Counted from the stretch's first letter, positions 52,495 to 61,871 are shown. The stretch: 64,000 nucleotides of DNA from UBA6522 sp965237785 (GCA_965237785.1 OZ250159.1:4278001-4342000); one strand, 5' to 3'. A program made the numbers and translations. Notes: generated by a model from the letters alone, not told the origin.

Positions 52495-53575
52495 GCCGAT
52501 GAACGTGTTCTCGCTTTCGTTTCTGGACGCGATGACCTGCGGATTCGGCGCGGTGATCCTGTTGTTCATGATCATCAACACCAACATCGACCTGCGCCGC
52601 GAGGATACGCTGGTGAATCTGGCCAGCGAAGTGGACCGGATGGAGCTGAAAGTGCTCACCGGACGGAAGAATCTGGTCGAATTGAAGGAAGATCTGGTTC
52701 GAATGATCGAACAGTGGGCGTTCCTGCGGGATCGTCGAGAGGAAATCGCCGAGGAACTCCAGGCCATGGACGCGGAGTCCGACGCCATCGATGAGGATCA
52801 GGCGACACGCGATGATCTCATCGAGCGCCTGCGCGCCGAGCTGGAACAACTTGAGACGGAAACCCAGCGGTTGGCCGACGCCCGCGAGACACCGCAGGTG
52901 CAGGGCGATCGCCTGCGCAGCTTCACCGGTGACGGCAACCGGCAGTATCTGACGGGTCTGCGCATGGGTGGAGAGCGGGCGGTCATCCTTGTGGATGCCT
53001 CCGGGAGTATGTTGGATCGCACGCTCGTCAACATCATCAGGCGCCGGAACATGAGTGATGAACGGCAGCTCAGGTCACCCAAGTGGCGGCAGGTCGTGGA
53101 CACCCTGGACTGGCTGACGACCCAGATTCAGCCCGGCACCCGGATCCAGATATTTGCCTTCAACGACACGGCCTGGTCGTTGCTGGACGGCAGCGACGGG
53201 CTCTGGCACACCGTGGCCGATGGCGGTCGCCTGGATGAGGCCGTCGCGAAGCTCGGGGAGACGGTGCCTACGGGTCCGACCAGCCTGCACGCCGCCTTTG
53301 CCGCCATGCGTCCGCTGGATCCCCGACCCGACAACATCTACCTGCTGGTGGATGGCTTGCCCACCATGGGTGAGATTCCCCCCAACCGGGCCGGTGTCAC
53401 CGGCGAGGAGCGGCGGCGCCACTTGCAGCGCGCCGTTCGGGAGCTGCCCTTCAATGTGCCGGTGAACGTGATTCTCTACGCCATGGAGGGCGATCCATTT
53501 GCAGCGCCGGGGTACTGGGAGCTGGCGCTCATAACGGGGGGCTCCATGATGGCCCCTTCGGAGGACTGGCCATGA
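52484..53575 (+). CDS. VWA protein with TolR-like membrane anchor (first copy)
   Basis: ATG 52484 lies inside the 3' end of the FHA gene. The 363-residue product has a short cytoplasmic start, one transmembrane helix (SLSFLDAMTCGFGAVILLF, with Asp15 at its cytoplasmic end), a coiled coil (about residues 40-125, with ELKEDLVRMIEQWAFLRDRR) and a periplasmic von Willebrand A domain with the metal site DASGSM, a Thr in VPTGPTSLHAAF and Asp in LLVDGLP. An Asp at the start of a single helix is the hallmark of ExbD/TolR/MotB subunits. It shares this anchor with the next gene. Confidence 0.85.
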   Translation: MARKPMNVFSLSFLDAMTCGFGAVILLFMIINTNIDLRREDTLVNLASEVDRMELKVLTGRKNLVELKEDLVRMIEQWAFLRDRREEIAEELQAMDAESDAIDEDQATRDDLIERLRAELEQLETETQRLADARETPQVQGDRLRSFTGDGNRQYLTGLRMGGERAVILVDASGSMLDRTLVNIIRRRNMSDERQLRSPKWRQVVDTLDWLTTQIQPGTRIQIFAFNDTAWSLLDGSDGLWHTVADGGRLDEAVAKLGETVPTGPTSLHAAFAAMRPLDPRPDNIYLLVDGLPTMGEIPPNRAGVTGEERRRHLQRAVRELPFNVPVNVILYAMEGDPFAAPGYWELALITGGSMMAPSEDWP

Positions 53576-54576
53576 AAAAAACCCGCCGCGACATTGAGAC
53601 CGGTAGCCTCTCCTTTCTGGATGTGGTCTGCTGCGGATTCGGCGCCGTCGTTCTGCTTCTGGTCATCGCCAAGATCTTCGAACCCATCCGCCTGGAAGAG
53701 AGCCACGTGGAGTTGGAAGGCCTGGTTGCCAAGTATGAACAGGAGCTGGAGGAGATTCTGGGTGAGACCGATGAGGTGGTTCGCGAGCGGATCGAGACCA
53801 CGGCACAGGTGGACGTCGACGAGGTCCAGGTTGCACGGCTCGAAGAGGAGCTTGAGAGGATTCGCGCGGAGTTGCTCGCCACCCTGGACGATACCGACCT
53901 GTCCAACGAGGTGCAGAACGAGTTGGTGCTGGCGCGGCAGCGGTTGACCGATGAAATGCAACGGTTGCTTACCGACTACCGGCCGGCCCCCGACGAGTAC
54001 ATGGTGGGCGGTATCCCCGTGGACAGCGAGTACATCATCTTCATCATCGATACGTCCGGGAGCATGCAGCAGTACGCCTGGCCCCGGGTGCAACAGCAGA
54101 TTCGCGAGACGTTGGAGGTCTATCCCCAGGTGAGGGGGATCCAGGTGTTCAACGACATGGGCGAGTACATGTTCAGGAGCTACCGGAACGAGTGGATTCC
54201 GGATACGCCGTCGATTCGCGAATCGATTCTCGGCGCGCTGCGCAACTGGCGGGCTTTCTCCAATTCGAGTCCCCGTGAGGGCATCCTGGAGGCGATCGAT
54301 ACGTTCTACGATACCGACAAGAAGATCAGTCTCTACGTTTTCAGCGACGACTTCGCTTCCGGATCGATCGACGCGGTCGTGCGGGAGGTGGACCGGCGCA
54401 ACCGGGTCGGTGCAGACGGCAGTCGCCGGGTGCGAATCCACGCGGTGGCGTTCCCGGTCTTGTACGAGGCGTTGAATGGCCAAATGGGGACCGCCGCCCG
54501 GTACGCGATCCTGATGCGCGAGTTGTGCCAGCGAAACGGCGGCACCTTCGTGGCGTTGCCGTCGCTGCGGGGCTGA
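53572..54576 (+). CDS. VWA protein with TolR-like membrane anchor (second copy)
   Basis: ATG 53572 overlaps the first VWA gene by 4 bp. The 334-residue product repeats its layout: one helix SLSFLDVVCCGFGAVVLLLV with Asp17, a coiled coil (VARLEEELERIRAELLATL), then a VWA domain with DTSGSM, SSPREGILEAID and VFSDDFASG. Only the anchor is strongly conserved between the two, so they diverged long ago and probably form a heterodimeric stator-like rod. Absence of an OmpA-like domain distinguishes them from MotB; that domain is supplied by the next gene. Confidence 0.85.
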   Translation: MKKTRRDIETGSLSFLDVVCCGFGAVVLLLVIAKIFEPIRLEESHVELEGLVAKYEQELEEILGETDEVVRERIETTAQVDVDEVQVARLEEELERIRAELLATLDDTDLSNEVQNELVLARQRLTDEMQRLLTDYRPAPDEYMVGGIPVDSEYIIFIIDTSGSMQQYAWPRVQQQIRETLEVYPQVRGIQVFNDMGEYMFRSYRNEWIPDTPSIRESILGALRNWRAFSNSSPREGILEAIDTFYDTDKKISLYVFSDDFASGSIDAVVREVDRRNRVGADGSRRVRIHAVAFPVLYEALNGQMGTAARYAILMRELCQRNGGTFVALPSLRG

Positions 54577-54766
54577 GCCCCCCGTACCTCACCAGTCTGC
54601 GGTTTTGGGCGTACGCGGACAGCACTCGCTCGCTAGCCTCGCCGCGCCGTCACAATTCGTCATATTTCCCCGCATTCTCGCCCGGATCGGTCACCGATCC
54701 GGCCGTGGTGTCGGCTTCAATGTTCACGTGCATCAATGCACGGCCTGGCAACAGAGGAGCAACGCC

Positions 54767-55507
54767 ATGATCAGAAACGCCATCGTACTAATTTCTATCG
54801 CCGCATTTTCGGCCAGCGGCTGGGCGGCGGACGAGAGCCATGCCTCCAGGCATGAAACCATCGGTCTGGGTAGCGGAGGGGCCGTCGGTGCGGCTGCCGG
54901 AGGCCCGGTCGGGTTCATTGTCGGCGCGGCGCTGGGCGCCTGGTTGGGCGATCAATTCAATCGGCAACATCGCGCGCGGACAGAATTTGAGCAGAACTGG
55001 ATGGCGTCCGAGGCCGAGGTCGCCGAACTGAACGGGTTGCTGCAAGGCGCCGCGCAGCGTACTTCGTCGATGCAATCGCAAGTGTCGACGCTCGAGTCAC
55101 GGCTTCGCCGCGAGTCCCGGCAGATGCGGGACACGATTCGCGCTGCTCTCGATCTGCAGGTGCTCTTCAAGACCGATGAAGATACGGTTTCGCCGGAAAC
55201 CCAGGCGCGGCTGGTGCGTTTGGCAGCGCTGCTGGCGGGGATGGAAGACATGCTGGTGCGCATTGAAGGTCACGCGGATGCCCGCGGGGACATCGAGCAC
55301 AACGCGCAACTCTCGGCGCAGCGCGCCGCGACCGTCAGGGGAATGCTGATACGCGCGGGCGTGCCGGCCGACAGGATCAGTGTGGATGCCTACGGCGAGC
55401 AGTTTTCATCCGCGCCCGAGAATGACCTCGATTCGCTTGCCCTGGAGAGGCGCGTCCAATTGACATTGATATCAGGCGACGACGACGCACGCGTTGCGCG
55501 CGAATAG
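54767..55507 (+). CDS. OmpA-family protein
   Basis: ATG 54767 follows AGAGGAG and gives a signal peptide (IVLISIAAFSASGWA), so the longer upstream frame is rejected. After a Gly-rich segment (GSGGAVGAAAGGPVGFIVGA) like the OmpA/Slp-type glycine zipper and a coiled coil, residues 130-240 form an OmpA peptidoglycan-binding domain: VLFKTDEDTVSP, RIEGHADARGDIEHNAQLSA, QRAATVRGMLIRAGVPADRI. The combination resembles PdsO-type proteins, but no sortase is nearby. It probably anchors the upstream complex to peptidoglycan. Confidence 0.85.
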   Translation: MIRNAIVLISIAAFSASGWAADESHASRHETIGLGSGGAVGAAAGGPVGFIVGAALGAWLGDQFNRQHRARTEFEQNWMASEAEVAELNGLLQGAAQRTSSMQSQVSTLESRLRRESRQMRDTIRAALDLQVLFKTDEDTVSPETQARLVRLAALLAGMEDMLVRIEGHADARGDIEHNAQLSAQRAATVRGMLIRAGVPADRISVDAYGEQFSSAPENDLDSLALERRVQLTLISGDDDARVARE

Positions 55508-55787
55508 CGGCCTGGCTGGGGGGCGTCGGGTGACGGTGCCCCCAGTTTTCAAGTCAATAGGTCACCGCGCCGGTAACGACAGCGGCTTTTTCGTTCAGTC
55601 AACTCATCTGGCCGTTGCCTCCAATTCCAAAAACTGACCACAGTGCGAGTGTCTGTACGCACTTCTACTGTCCCCGCGGGCGATTTTCTGTGCCAGAATC
55701 GGTACCAGTTTCATTTTGCCGATGAGTAAGATCACCCCGTGATTCAAGATATAAATTCCGCACTCGCCAATGCGGGAGGAGAAAAAA

Positions 55788-56756
55788 ATGTGGGACGACA
55801 ACAATAAAGTGAGCCGCGTGGCAGTTTCAGCGTTGCTGGCACTGGTTTGCGCCGTGTCGACAGCGCAGGCGCAATCCTGGAGTCCTCCGGCGGAAGCCGA
55901 CCGCTGCCCCGCCAAGTGGGGAGCGGACGACGAGCGCGGCTCGGGGAACCACATGGGCTCCGCTTCCGTGTTGCGGGCCGCGAGCTTGATACGCAGCGGC
56001 GAGGTCGTCGAACTCGGTCACGAATTGCACGGATCGATACCGCTCGGCAATCGCCATTTCGATCTTTACCCCAAGCCGACGGCGATGAATCCGCAGAGCA
56101 ATCAGAGGGGCTCGAACGAAGAACTCGTCGTCACCGAACTCGGCCAGGTCGGCACGCAGTTCGACGGTTTCAGTCACCAGACAATCGGCGATACGCTGTA
56201 CAACTGCATTCGCGTCAGTGAGACCCTGACGCGGTCGGGTTTCACCCGGCTCGGCATAGAGAACGTGGGTATGCTCATGACACGGGGTGTGTTGCTCGAT
56301 ATCGCCAGGCTGAAGGGCGTGGACATTCTGCCCGACGACTATGAGATCACGACGGAAGATTTGCAGCAGGCGCTGGCGCTGGCGGAACTGACGCTGGAGC
56401 CCGGCGATGCCGTAATCATCAATACCGGATGGGGACAACTCTGGGAAAACGATGTCGAGCGCTTCCTGGGCAGAGCCCCAGGTATCAGCGTAGCTGCCGC
56501 GGAGTGGCTCGCGACCCAGGACCCGATGCTCGTGGGCGCCGATAATCAGCCCGTGGAAATTCAACCCAATCCTGATTCCAGCGTCTCATTGCCCGTCCAT
56601 CAGATCATGCTCGTCGTCAACGGGATCCATCTGCTGGAGCGTATGAAACTGGACGAGCTTGCCGCACGGGAAGTGTACGAGTTTGCGTTTGTCATGCAGC
56701 CTTTGAAGATCAGGGGGGCGACAGGATCGACGGTAGTCCCCGCCGCAATTTACTGA
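55788..56756 (+). CDS. Exported cyclase-family (kynurenine formamidase-like) hydrolase
   Basis: ATG 55788 is 7 nt after GGAGGAG; an ATG at 55770 would place this site inside the gene. A signal peptide ends at AQAQ. The mature 300 residues match the metal-dependent cyclase family: WGADDERGSGNHM, VELGHELHGSIPLG, and the active-site region VGTQFDGFSHQTIGD, in which the first His of the usual HxGTHxD is replaced by Gly-Gln as in one subfamily. Later HQIMLVVNGIHLLERMKLDE is conserved. Substrate unknown. Confidence 0.85.
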   Translation: MWDDNNKVSRVAVSALLALVCAVSTAQAQSWSPPAEADRCPAKWGADDERGSGNHMGSASVLRAASLIRSGEVVELGHELHGSIPLGNRHFDLYPKPTAMNPQSNQRGSNEELVVTELGQVGTQFDGFSHQTIGDTLYNCIRVSETLTRSGFTRLGIENVGMLMTRGVLLDIARLKGVDILPDDYEITTEDLQQALALAELTLEPGDAVIINTGWGQLWENDVERFLGRAPGISVAAAEWLATQDPMLVGADNQPVEIQPNPDSSVSLPVHQIMLVVNGIHLLERMKLDELAAREVYEFAFVMQPLKIRGATGSTVVPAAIY

Positions 56757-56821
56757 CGGAGCACGCCACGGCACCGCGGGCGCATCGGCGGTCGCAGTCG
56801 AAATTCGGTGCGCGATACGCT

Positions 56822-57493
56822 TTAAAGGTAGGGCGCCAACAGCGGTAGGAGGTCCGCAGCTTCACGGGGCGCGCCGAGGCGACCGAGAACATGGACCGGC
56901 GCCGAGCCGCTGAAGCGGCGGATGACCGCGGCTGTTTCCTCCAGCGTCACCGGCTGCGTGTCGGAAGCGTTGACGACGATGCCGGCGAGTTCCACCTTGC
57001 GGGTCAGCAGCATGCCTGCCGCTGTGAGCGTGTGGCTCAGAGCGCCGAGATAGCTTCCCGTCACGAGGATCGTTGGAACCTCCAGGGCCGCGATCCAGTC
57101 GAGCACGGTGTGCCGCGGGTCCAGTGGAACCATCACCCCGCCGATTCCTTCGATCAGCGTGACGTCGGCGTCGCGGTCGGCGGCGCAAAAGGTAACCAAA
57201 TCGTCGAAGGGGATCGACCTGTTCTCCCGCGCGGCCGCCATGTCGGGGGATAGCGGCTCCTCGAAGCGCCAAGGCGAGATCGAGGCGATTCCAGCGGAGT
57301 CCACAGGCAATCCGAGTGCCGTCAGAAGGGTGCCGCTGTCGCTGTCCGCCAACGCGTCGGGTTGCATGCCGGTCGCCACCGGTTTCAGCGCACGGACGCT
57401 GAAACTTCGCCGTCGCAGTTGGTGGAGCAGGGCGCAGGTGACAAAGGTCTTGCCGATTTCAGTGCCCGAAGCGGTGATGAAAAACTTCGTCAT
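56822..57493 (-). CDS. bioD: Dethiobiotin synthetase
   Basis: The 223-residue product catalyses ATP-dependent ring closure of 7,8-diaminopelargonate to dethiobiotin. It has the P-loop FFITASGTEIGKTFVTCALL, KPVATG at the substrate Lys, EGIGGVMVPL and GSYLGALSHTLTA, all family signatures. It overlaps bioF by 4 bp (ATGA), forming a bioF-bioD unit. bioA, bioB and bioC are not in the window. Confidence 0.95.
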   Translation of the reverse strand: MTKFFITASGTEIGKTFVTCALLHQLRRRSFSVRALKPVATGMQPDALADSDSGTLLTALGLPVDSAGIASISPWRFEEPLSPDMAAARENRSIPFDDLVTFCAADRDADVTLIEGIGGVMVPLDPRHTVLDWIAALEVPTILVTGSYLGALSHTLTAAGMLLTRKVELAGIVVNASDTQPVTLEETAAVIRRFSGSAPVHVLGRLGAPREAADLLPLLAPYL

Positions 57494-58650
57494 TCAATGC
57501 TCACGGCTTCTGCGACCGCCGCGGCCACGCGGTCGACATCGTCCTCCCCATGGCAAGCGGCGAACGTGAAGCGCAGCCGAGCAGTCCCCTCGGGCACCGT
57601 TGGCGGCCGGATGGCGCCCACCAAAAATCCCCGTTGCTTCAGCCGCTCGGCGGCTCGCATCGTGCGGTCCGCCGCACCGAGGACGATCGGCACGATCGGG
57701 CTCCGCGGCGTCGGCAAGCCGACGCGCGCGGCGAAGCGCCGCGCCCGCTGCAATGGTTTCTCGACCAATTGGGCGTCCGTCTCGATGATATCGAGCGCCG
57801 CCGTTGCGGCGGCCAGCGTTCCCGGTGGCAGGCCCGTCGTGTAGTGAAAGCTTCTGGCCCGGTTACGGATCAGTTCCGCTACCTCCCGGCTGGTGCACAC
57901 GTAGCCGCCATAGGCGCCGACGGCTTTGGAAAGCGTACCCATCTGCAGCGGCACCCGGACTGCCCGTCCATCGACGAAACTGGAGCCGCGGCCGTTCTCG
58001 ACAACGCCCAGGCCGTGGGCGTCATCGGTCATTAGCCACGCATCGTGTGCTTCGCAGATCGCCTGCAATTCATCCACCGGCGCCCGGTCGCCGTCCATGC
58101 TGAAGACGCCATCGGTGAGTACCAGGCAATGACGGTACGACGACCTGTGTTCACGGAGAAGACCAGCCAATTCCGCCGTATTCCGATGACCGAAACGGAT
58201 CGTTCGGCAACGCGCCAGCGTGGCGCCGGCAAAGAGACACGCATGACACAACTCATCCAGGAGGATCAGATCCTGTCGCGCCGCCACGGCCGGTATCACG
58301 CCTATATTGGCGAGATAGCCACTGCCGAAAACCACCGCATCCTCGGTTCCTTTGAGTCGCGCCAACGCCGACTCCAGCGGGGTATAAAGTGGACTATTCC
58401 CCGTTATCAGACGCGATGCGCCGGCGCCGGCGCCGTAGGTTTTCGTCGCTTCCCGGCTTGCGGCGATAACCTTGGGATGGTGCGACAGACCGAGGTAGTC
58501 ATTGCAGGCGAAGGAGATGAGGTCCCTTGTGTCGTGACGTGTTTTAGCGTCCGGGTAGCGCTCGGAGTCGGTCAGGATACGCAACAGGTGACGGCTACCC
58601 AGCTCCGCCAGCTTCTCTCGCGCGAACCTCCTCAACCGCTCCTCGCTCAA
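57490..58650 (-). CDS. bioF: 8-amino-7-oxononanoate synthase
   Basis: The 386-residue PLP enzyme condenses pimeloyl thioester with alanine in biotin synthesis. Visible family features are SFACNDYLGLSHHPKVI, ASRLITGNSPLY, the LTDGVFSMDGD Asp-containing segment, TDDAHGLGVVENGRGS and the PLP lysine in MGTLSKAVGAYGGY. Full length. It is followed by bioD with translational coupling. Confidence 0.95.
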   Translation of the reverse strand: MSEERLRRFAREKLAELGSRHLLRILTDSERYPDAKTRHDTRDLISFACNDYLGLSHHPKVIAASREATKTYGAGAGASRLITGNSPLYTPLESALARLKGTEDAVVFGSGYLANIGVIPAVAARQDLILLDELCHACLFAGATLARCRTIRFGHRNTAELAGLLREHRSSYRHCLVLTDGVFSMDGDRAPVDELQAICEAHDAWLMTDDAHGLGVVENGRGSSFVDGRAVRVPLQMGTLSKAVGAYGGYVCTSREVAELIRNRARSFHYTTGLPPGTLAAATAALDIIETDAQLVEKPLQRARRFAARVGLPTPRSPIVPIVLGAADRTMRAAERLKQRGFLVGAIRPPTVPEGTARLRFTFAACHGEDDVDRVAAAVAEAVSIE

Positions 58651-58709
58651 TGCCTGCGCTCCCTGGTAGGCCGAATGTCCAACTGCCCGGCTCAGTCAAT
58701 CCGCACCCC

Positions 58710-60554
58710 TTAATCGATGATGTGGTGCACGGGCGCCGTTTTCAACTCCCAACTCCCGGATTCACGATCGTAGCGGGACAAGGTGAAGCAATGCCAATCG
58801 GTATCGTCCAGCTTCGGATGATCGCCACGATAGTAATACCCCGGCCACCGGGTTTCCTTTCGGAACATCGTGTGATGCGTCACGGATTCGGAGGCTATGA
58901 CGCGGTGGTGTAGTTCCCACGCCCGCTGAAGCTGGTGCAGGTCTTCGGCGCCGAGATGGTCGAGGTCCTCCTTGAGCATCTCCAGCAGCTCCAGCCCGCG
59001 GGTGAGCAATGGTTCGTTGGTGAGGTAGTTTGCGCCGATGCCGCCGACGTATTCGTCCATGATCTGCTCGAGACGTTGAAGACCCTGCATCGGCAGGAGA
59101 TAGCTCGGCGAAACGGTGCCCGCGACGATCTCGTTGCGGCCGACCGTGTAATTTTCCATGGGCCGGTAGATCACCTTCTTCAGCGCCTGGTACTCCGCCT
59201 CACTGACCTGAGGCCGCTCCTTGCCCAGGTCGTTCACGTAGTTGACCGCCGCCTTGGCCGCGATCCTGCCTTCCGCGAAGGATCCCGAAGAGAACTTGTG
59301 GGCCGCCCCGCCGATGGTGTCGCCGGCGCCGAAAAGCCCGTCGACGGTCATCATCCGGTTGTATCCCCACTGGTAATCCGAGGGCGCGCAGTCTTCCGGC
59401 CCGCTCGCCCACGCGCCGGAGCAGGTGGCGTGGGAGCCCATGACGTAGGGCTCGGATGTGGTCAACTCGGGATTGGTATGCTTGGGATCGATATTCTGGG
59501 ACGCCCAGACCACCGCTTGCCCGATGGTCATGCCGAGGAAGTTTTCCCAGCCGACGGTCTCCTTATGCGGATCCTGGAAGGCCTCCTTCGTCACCATGCG
59601 GATCGGGCCTCTGCCGGCCTTGACCTCCTCCAGGAGGGCATGGTTCCGGAGACAGGTCGGCACCGGGTGCCGATCGACGTAGTCCCCGACCAGTTCCCTG
59701 GTGTGCTCGTACCAATTGGACTCGTATTCATTCCCGTATGCGTTTTCCGTGTACGTCTTCAGATGCAGGAAGTAGGCGCCGACCGGACCGTAGCCGTCCT
59801 TGAATCGGGTGAGGACGATCCGGTTCTCCATCTGCGTCATCGTGGCGCCGACGTGGATCGGCAACGCATACGCGGAGGCGCTGCTCCATGGCGCATACCA
59901 TGTCCGTCCCATGCCCTCGCCGACGGCGCGGGGCTTGTAGATGTGCGATGCGCCGCCGGCGCAGACGATCACGGCCGTCGCGCGGAAGACGTAGAAATTG
60001 CCGCTCCGGACATTGAAGCCGACAGCCCCGGCGACCCGGTTGGGCTTTGTCGTGTCCATCAGCAGGTGGGTCACCATGATCCGGTTATAGACCTCGGTGG
60101 CGGCCTTGGTGGCGGCCTCGGCGACGATCGGCTTGTAACTTTCGCCGTGAATCATGATCTGCCATTTGCCTTCGCGCTGATACCGCCCGGTTTCCGGGTC
60201 TCTCATCATCGGCAGGCCCCACTCCTCGAACTTGTGCACGCAGGAGTCGACATGCCGGGCGATGTCGTAGCCCAGGTCCTCGCGCACGAGGCCCATGAGG
60301 TCGTTGCGGGCGTAGCGGACATGGTCCTCGGGCTGGTTCTCATCCCACTGCATGCCCATGTAGGTGTTGATCGCATACAAGCCCTGAGCAACGGCGCCGC
60401 TGCGCTCGATATTCGCCTTCTCGACGCACACAATCTTGAGGTCGCGCCCCCAATACCTGGATTCGTACGTGGCCCCGCAGCCAGCCATGCCGCCGCCGAT
60501 GACGAGGATATCGGAATCCACAAAAACCGTTTTTCTGCGCGTGAACAAGCCCAT
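58710..60554 (-). CDS. aprA: Adenylylsulfate reductase, alpha subunit
   Basis: AprA is the FAD-containing subunit that interconverts adenylylsulfate and sulfite. The 614 residues show the N-terminal FAD-binding ILVIGGGMAGCGATYE, NIERSGAVAQGLYAIN, VICAGGASHIYKPRAVGE and the C-terminal GAGDTIGGAAHKFSSGSFAE, matching family length and order. In sulfur oxidisers the enzyme works in the oxidative direction in the cytoplasm, making APS from sulfite. aprB lies immediately upstream and shares a base with its start; aprM precedes aprB. Absence of qmo genes and presence of aprM agree with a sulfur-oxidiser type cluster. Confidence 0.95.
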   Translation of the reverse strand: MGLFTRRKTVFVDSDILVIGGGMAGCGATYESRYWGRDLKIVCVEKANIERSGAVAQGLYAINTYMGMQWDENQPEDHVRYARNDLMGLVREDLGYDIARHVDSCVHKFEEWGLPMMRDPETGRYQREGKWQIMIHGESYKPIVAEAATKAATEVYNRIMVTHLLMDTTKPNRVAGAVGFNVRSGNFYVFRATAVIVCAGGASHIYKPRAVGEGMGRTWYAPWSSASAYALPIHVGATMTQMENRIVLTRFKDGYGPVGAYFLHLKTYTENAYGNEYESNWYEHTRELVGDYVDRHPVPTCLRNHALLEEVKAGRGPIRMVTKEAFQDPHKETVGWENFLGMTIGQAVVWASQNIDPKHTNPELTTSEPYVMGSHATCSGAWASGPEDCAPSDYQWGYNRMMTVDGLFGAGDTIGGAAHKFSSGSFAEGRIAAKAAVNYVNDLGKERPQVSEAEYQALKKVIYRPMENYTVGRNEIVAGTVSPSYLLPMQGLQRLEQIMDEYVGGIGANYLTNEPLLTRGLELLEMLKEDLDHLGAEDLHQLQRAWELHHRVIASESVTHHTMFRKETRWPGYYYRGDHPKLDDTDWHCFTLSRYDRESGSWELKTAPVHHIID

Positions 60555-61015
60555 CAGGCGTTCCCTTGCTTGAGGTTTTTCGGAGTCAACGCGGGTAACT
60601 CTTCGATGTTGAGCGCTTCGGGTTCGTGCGCGAGTTCCTGGTTCTTGAAGGCATCCTTGCCCGGTGCTTCGTATTCAGACGGTGATTTGATCGATCCCCA
60701 TGGCGTGGTCCGGATCGGGGAAACGAAATCTTTCTCCCTGCCGTCCCGGAACTTGATCTTCCAGGAGACGGTTCCCTTCTCCTCCTCCCGCAGCACCCGA
60801 ACACTGTGACCCAAGGGGGCAAAGTCGGCATAACCGCGCACGTCGATCGCGTTTTGCGGACAAGCCTTCACGCAGGAGTAACACTCCCAGCACATATTCG
60901 GCTCGATGTTGTAGGCACGGCGATGGACGGGGTCGATGTGCATGATGTCGGACGGGCAGATATCGACACAATATCCGCAGCCGTCGCAACGAGTCATGTA
61001 AACAAACGTCGGCAT
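60554..61015 (-). CDS. aprB: Adenylylsulfate reductase, beta subunit
   Basis: The 153-residue ferredoxin-like subunit carries two [4Fe-4S] clusters: CDGCGYCVDICPSDIM and CWECYSCVKACPQNAIDV. It passes electrons between AprA FAD and the membrane partner. The C-terminal tail after residue 110 (TPWGSIKSPSEYEAPGK) wraps around AprA in known structures. Start ATG and family length agree. It is placed between aprM and aprA. Confidence 0.95.
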   Translation of the reverse strand: MPTFVYMTRCDGCGYCVDICPSDIMHIDPVHRRAYNIEPNMCWECYSCVKACPQNAIDVRGYADFAPLGHSVRVLREEEKGTVSWKIKFRDGREKDFVSPIRTTPWGSIKSPSEYEAPGKDAFKNQELAHEPEALNIEELPALTPKNLKQGNA

Positions 61016-61082
61016 GAGTTTCCCTTCTCCCTAGTATCGAAGGCCCAACGGAGCTATCCCGGATAGCGTTGACAGGCCCTTA

Positions 61083-61871
61083 TCAATAATTTCGAGACCT
61101 TTGGCGGGCGCTGCCAAATGATTTCGGTACTTCGGCCGGGGGCGGCAGGTTGCTCCTCGAGCCGTTCGCTTCCTCCACCCGTTTCTGAAAGGCCGCCGCG
61201 GGCTTGAAGAACATATGTGCGAATTTGGACCACGCAACGGACCCGAAGAGCACCGTCGTGGCGATGATGTGCAAACCGGAGACCAGGCTCGCCCACGAGC
61301 TGCCTGTCGCCTGGAGGTACCCCCAGATGAGGGCCAATGTCGCGCTCGCGACAAGCGACAGGATGAACAGGTCAGCGCGCACAACGCGGAACGGTGAATT
61401 GCCCTCGGCGGCGACGTCGACCCGAATGAAAAACCAGAACCAGTAACCGCCGAGACAAACCATCAGGGCCCCGAGGTACCACAACAGCGGCAGGATGGCG
61501 GGCGTGGGGGTGGCGGGCGTCGGGTACCGGAACACCATGATGGCGGTCGTGATCGCGTACGCCAGGAAGCCGTACATCGTCAGCAGGTGGGCCAGTCTGC
61601 GCCGCATATTGCAGAATTCACCGGACATCAGGCCCTCCACGACAACGGTTTGGATCGCCAGGGACGCCATTTGCCCGGCACTGACCCGTTGGGACCCCTT
61701 ACTGCTTGCATTTCGCCAGTTGTTGAAGAAGTACGTGGCGCTCTTCTTGTGCAGCGTGTCGTACAACGTGCCGCCCGCGACCAGGAGGATCATGACGACA
61801 ACGTACGTCTGAATGACGGAGGGCGGTATCGACGCCGAAAGCTCGGCGAACGGATTGCTGGTGAACATCAA
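61083..61871 (-). CDS. aprM: APS reductase membrane anchor AprM
   Basis: The 262-residue product has about six transmembrane helices (for example TYVVVMILLVAGGTLYDTL, YGFLAYAITTAIMVF, LLWYLGALMVCLGGYWFWF) and resembles the haem-free QmoC/NarI-like membrane part seen as AprM next to aprBA in phototrophic and chemotrophic sulfur oxidisers. It probably links AprBA to the quinone pool in the inner membrane. The order aprM-aprB-aprA is that known from such bacteria. It is the first gene of the unit; the promoter should lie in 61872-62069. Confidence 0.85.
   Translation of the reverse strand: MMFTSNPFAELSASIPPSVIQTYVVVMILLVAGGTLYDTLHKKSATYFFNNWRNASSKGSQRVSAGQMASLAIQTVVVEGLMSGEFCNMRRRLAHLLTMYGFLAYAITTAIMVFRYPTPATPTPAILPLLWYLGALMVCLGGYWFWFFIRVDVAAEGNSPFRVVRADLFILSLVASATLALIWGYLQATGSSWASLVSGLHIIATTVLFGSVAWSKFAHMFFKPAAAFQKRVEEANGSRSNLPPPAEVPKSFGSARQRSRNY

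Noticed and set aside
42348..55507. Type VI secretion system
   Set aside because: Kinase, FHA and FGE-like domains fit its regulators, but no sheath, tube, baseplate, TssJLM or ClpV gene is present.
50259..55507. Zorya or Tol-Pal system
   Set aside because: There is a TolQ/MotA-like gene and an OmpA gene, but no ZorC/ZorD helicase, no TolA/TolB/Pal set, and the single-helix proteins carry VWA heads.
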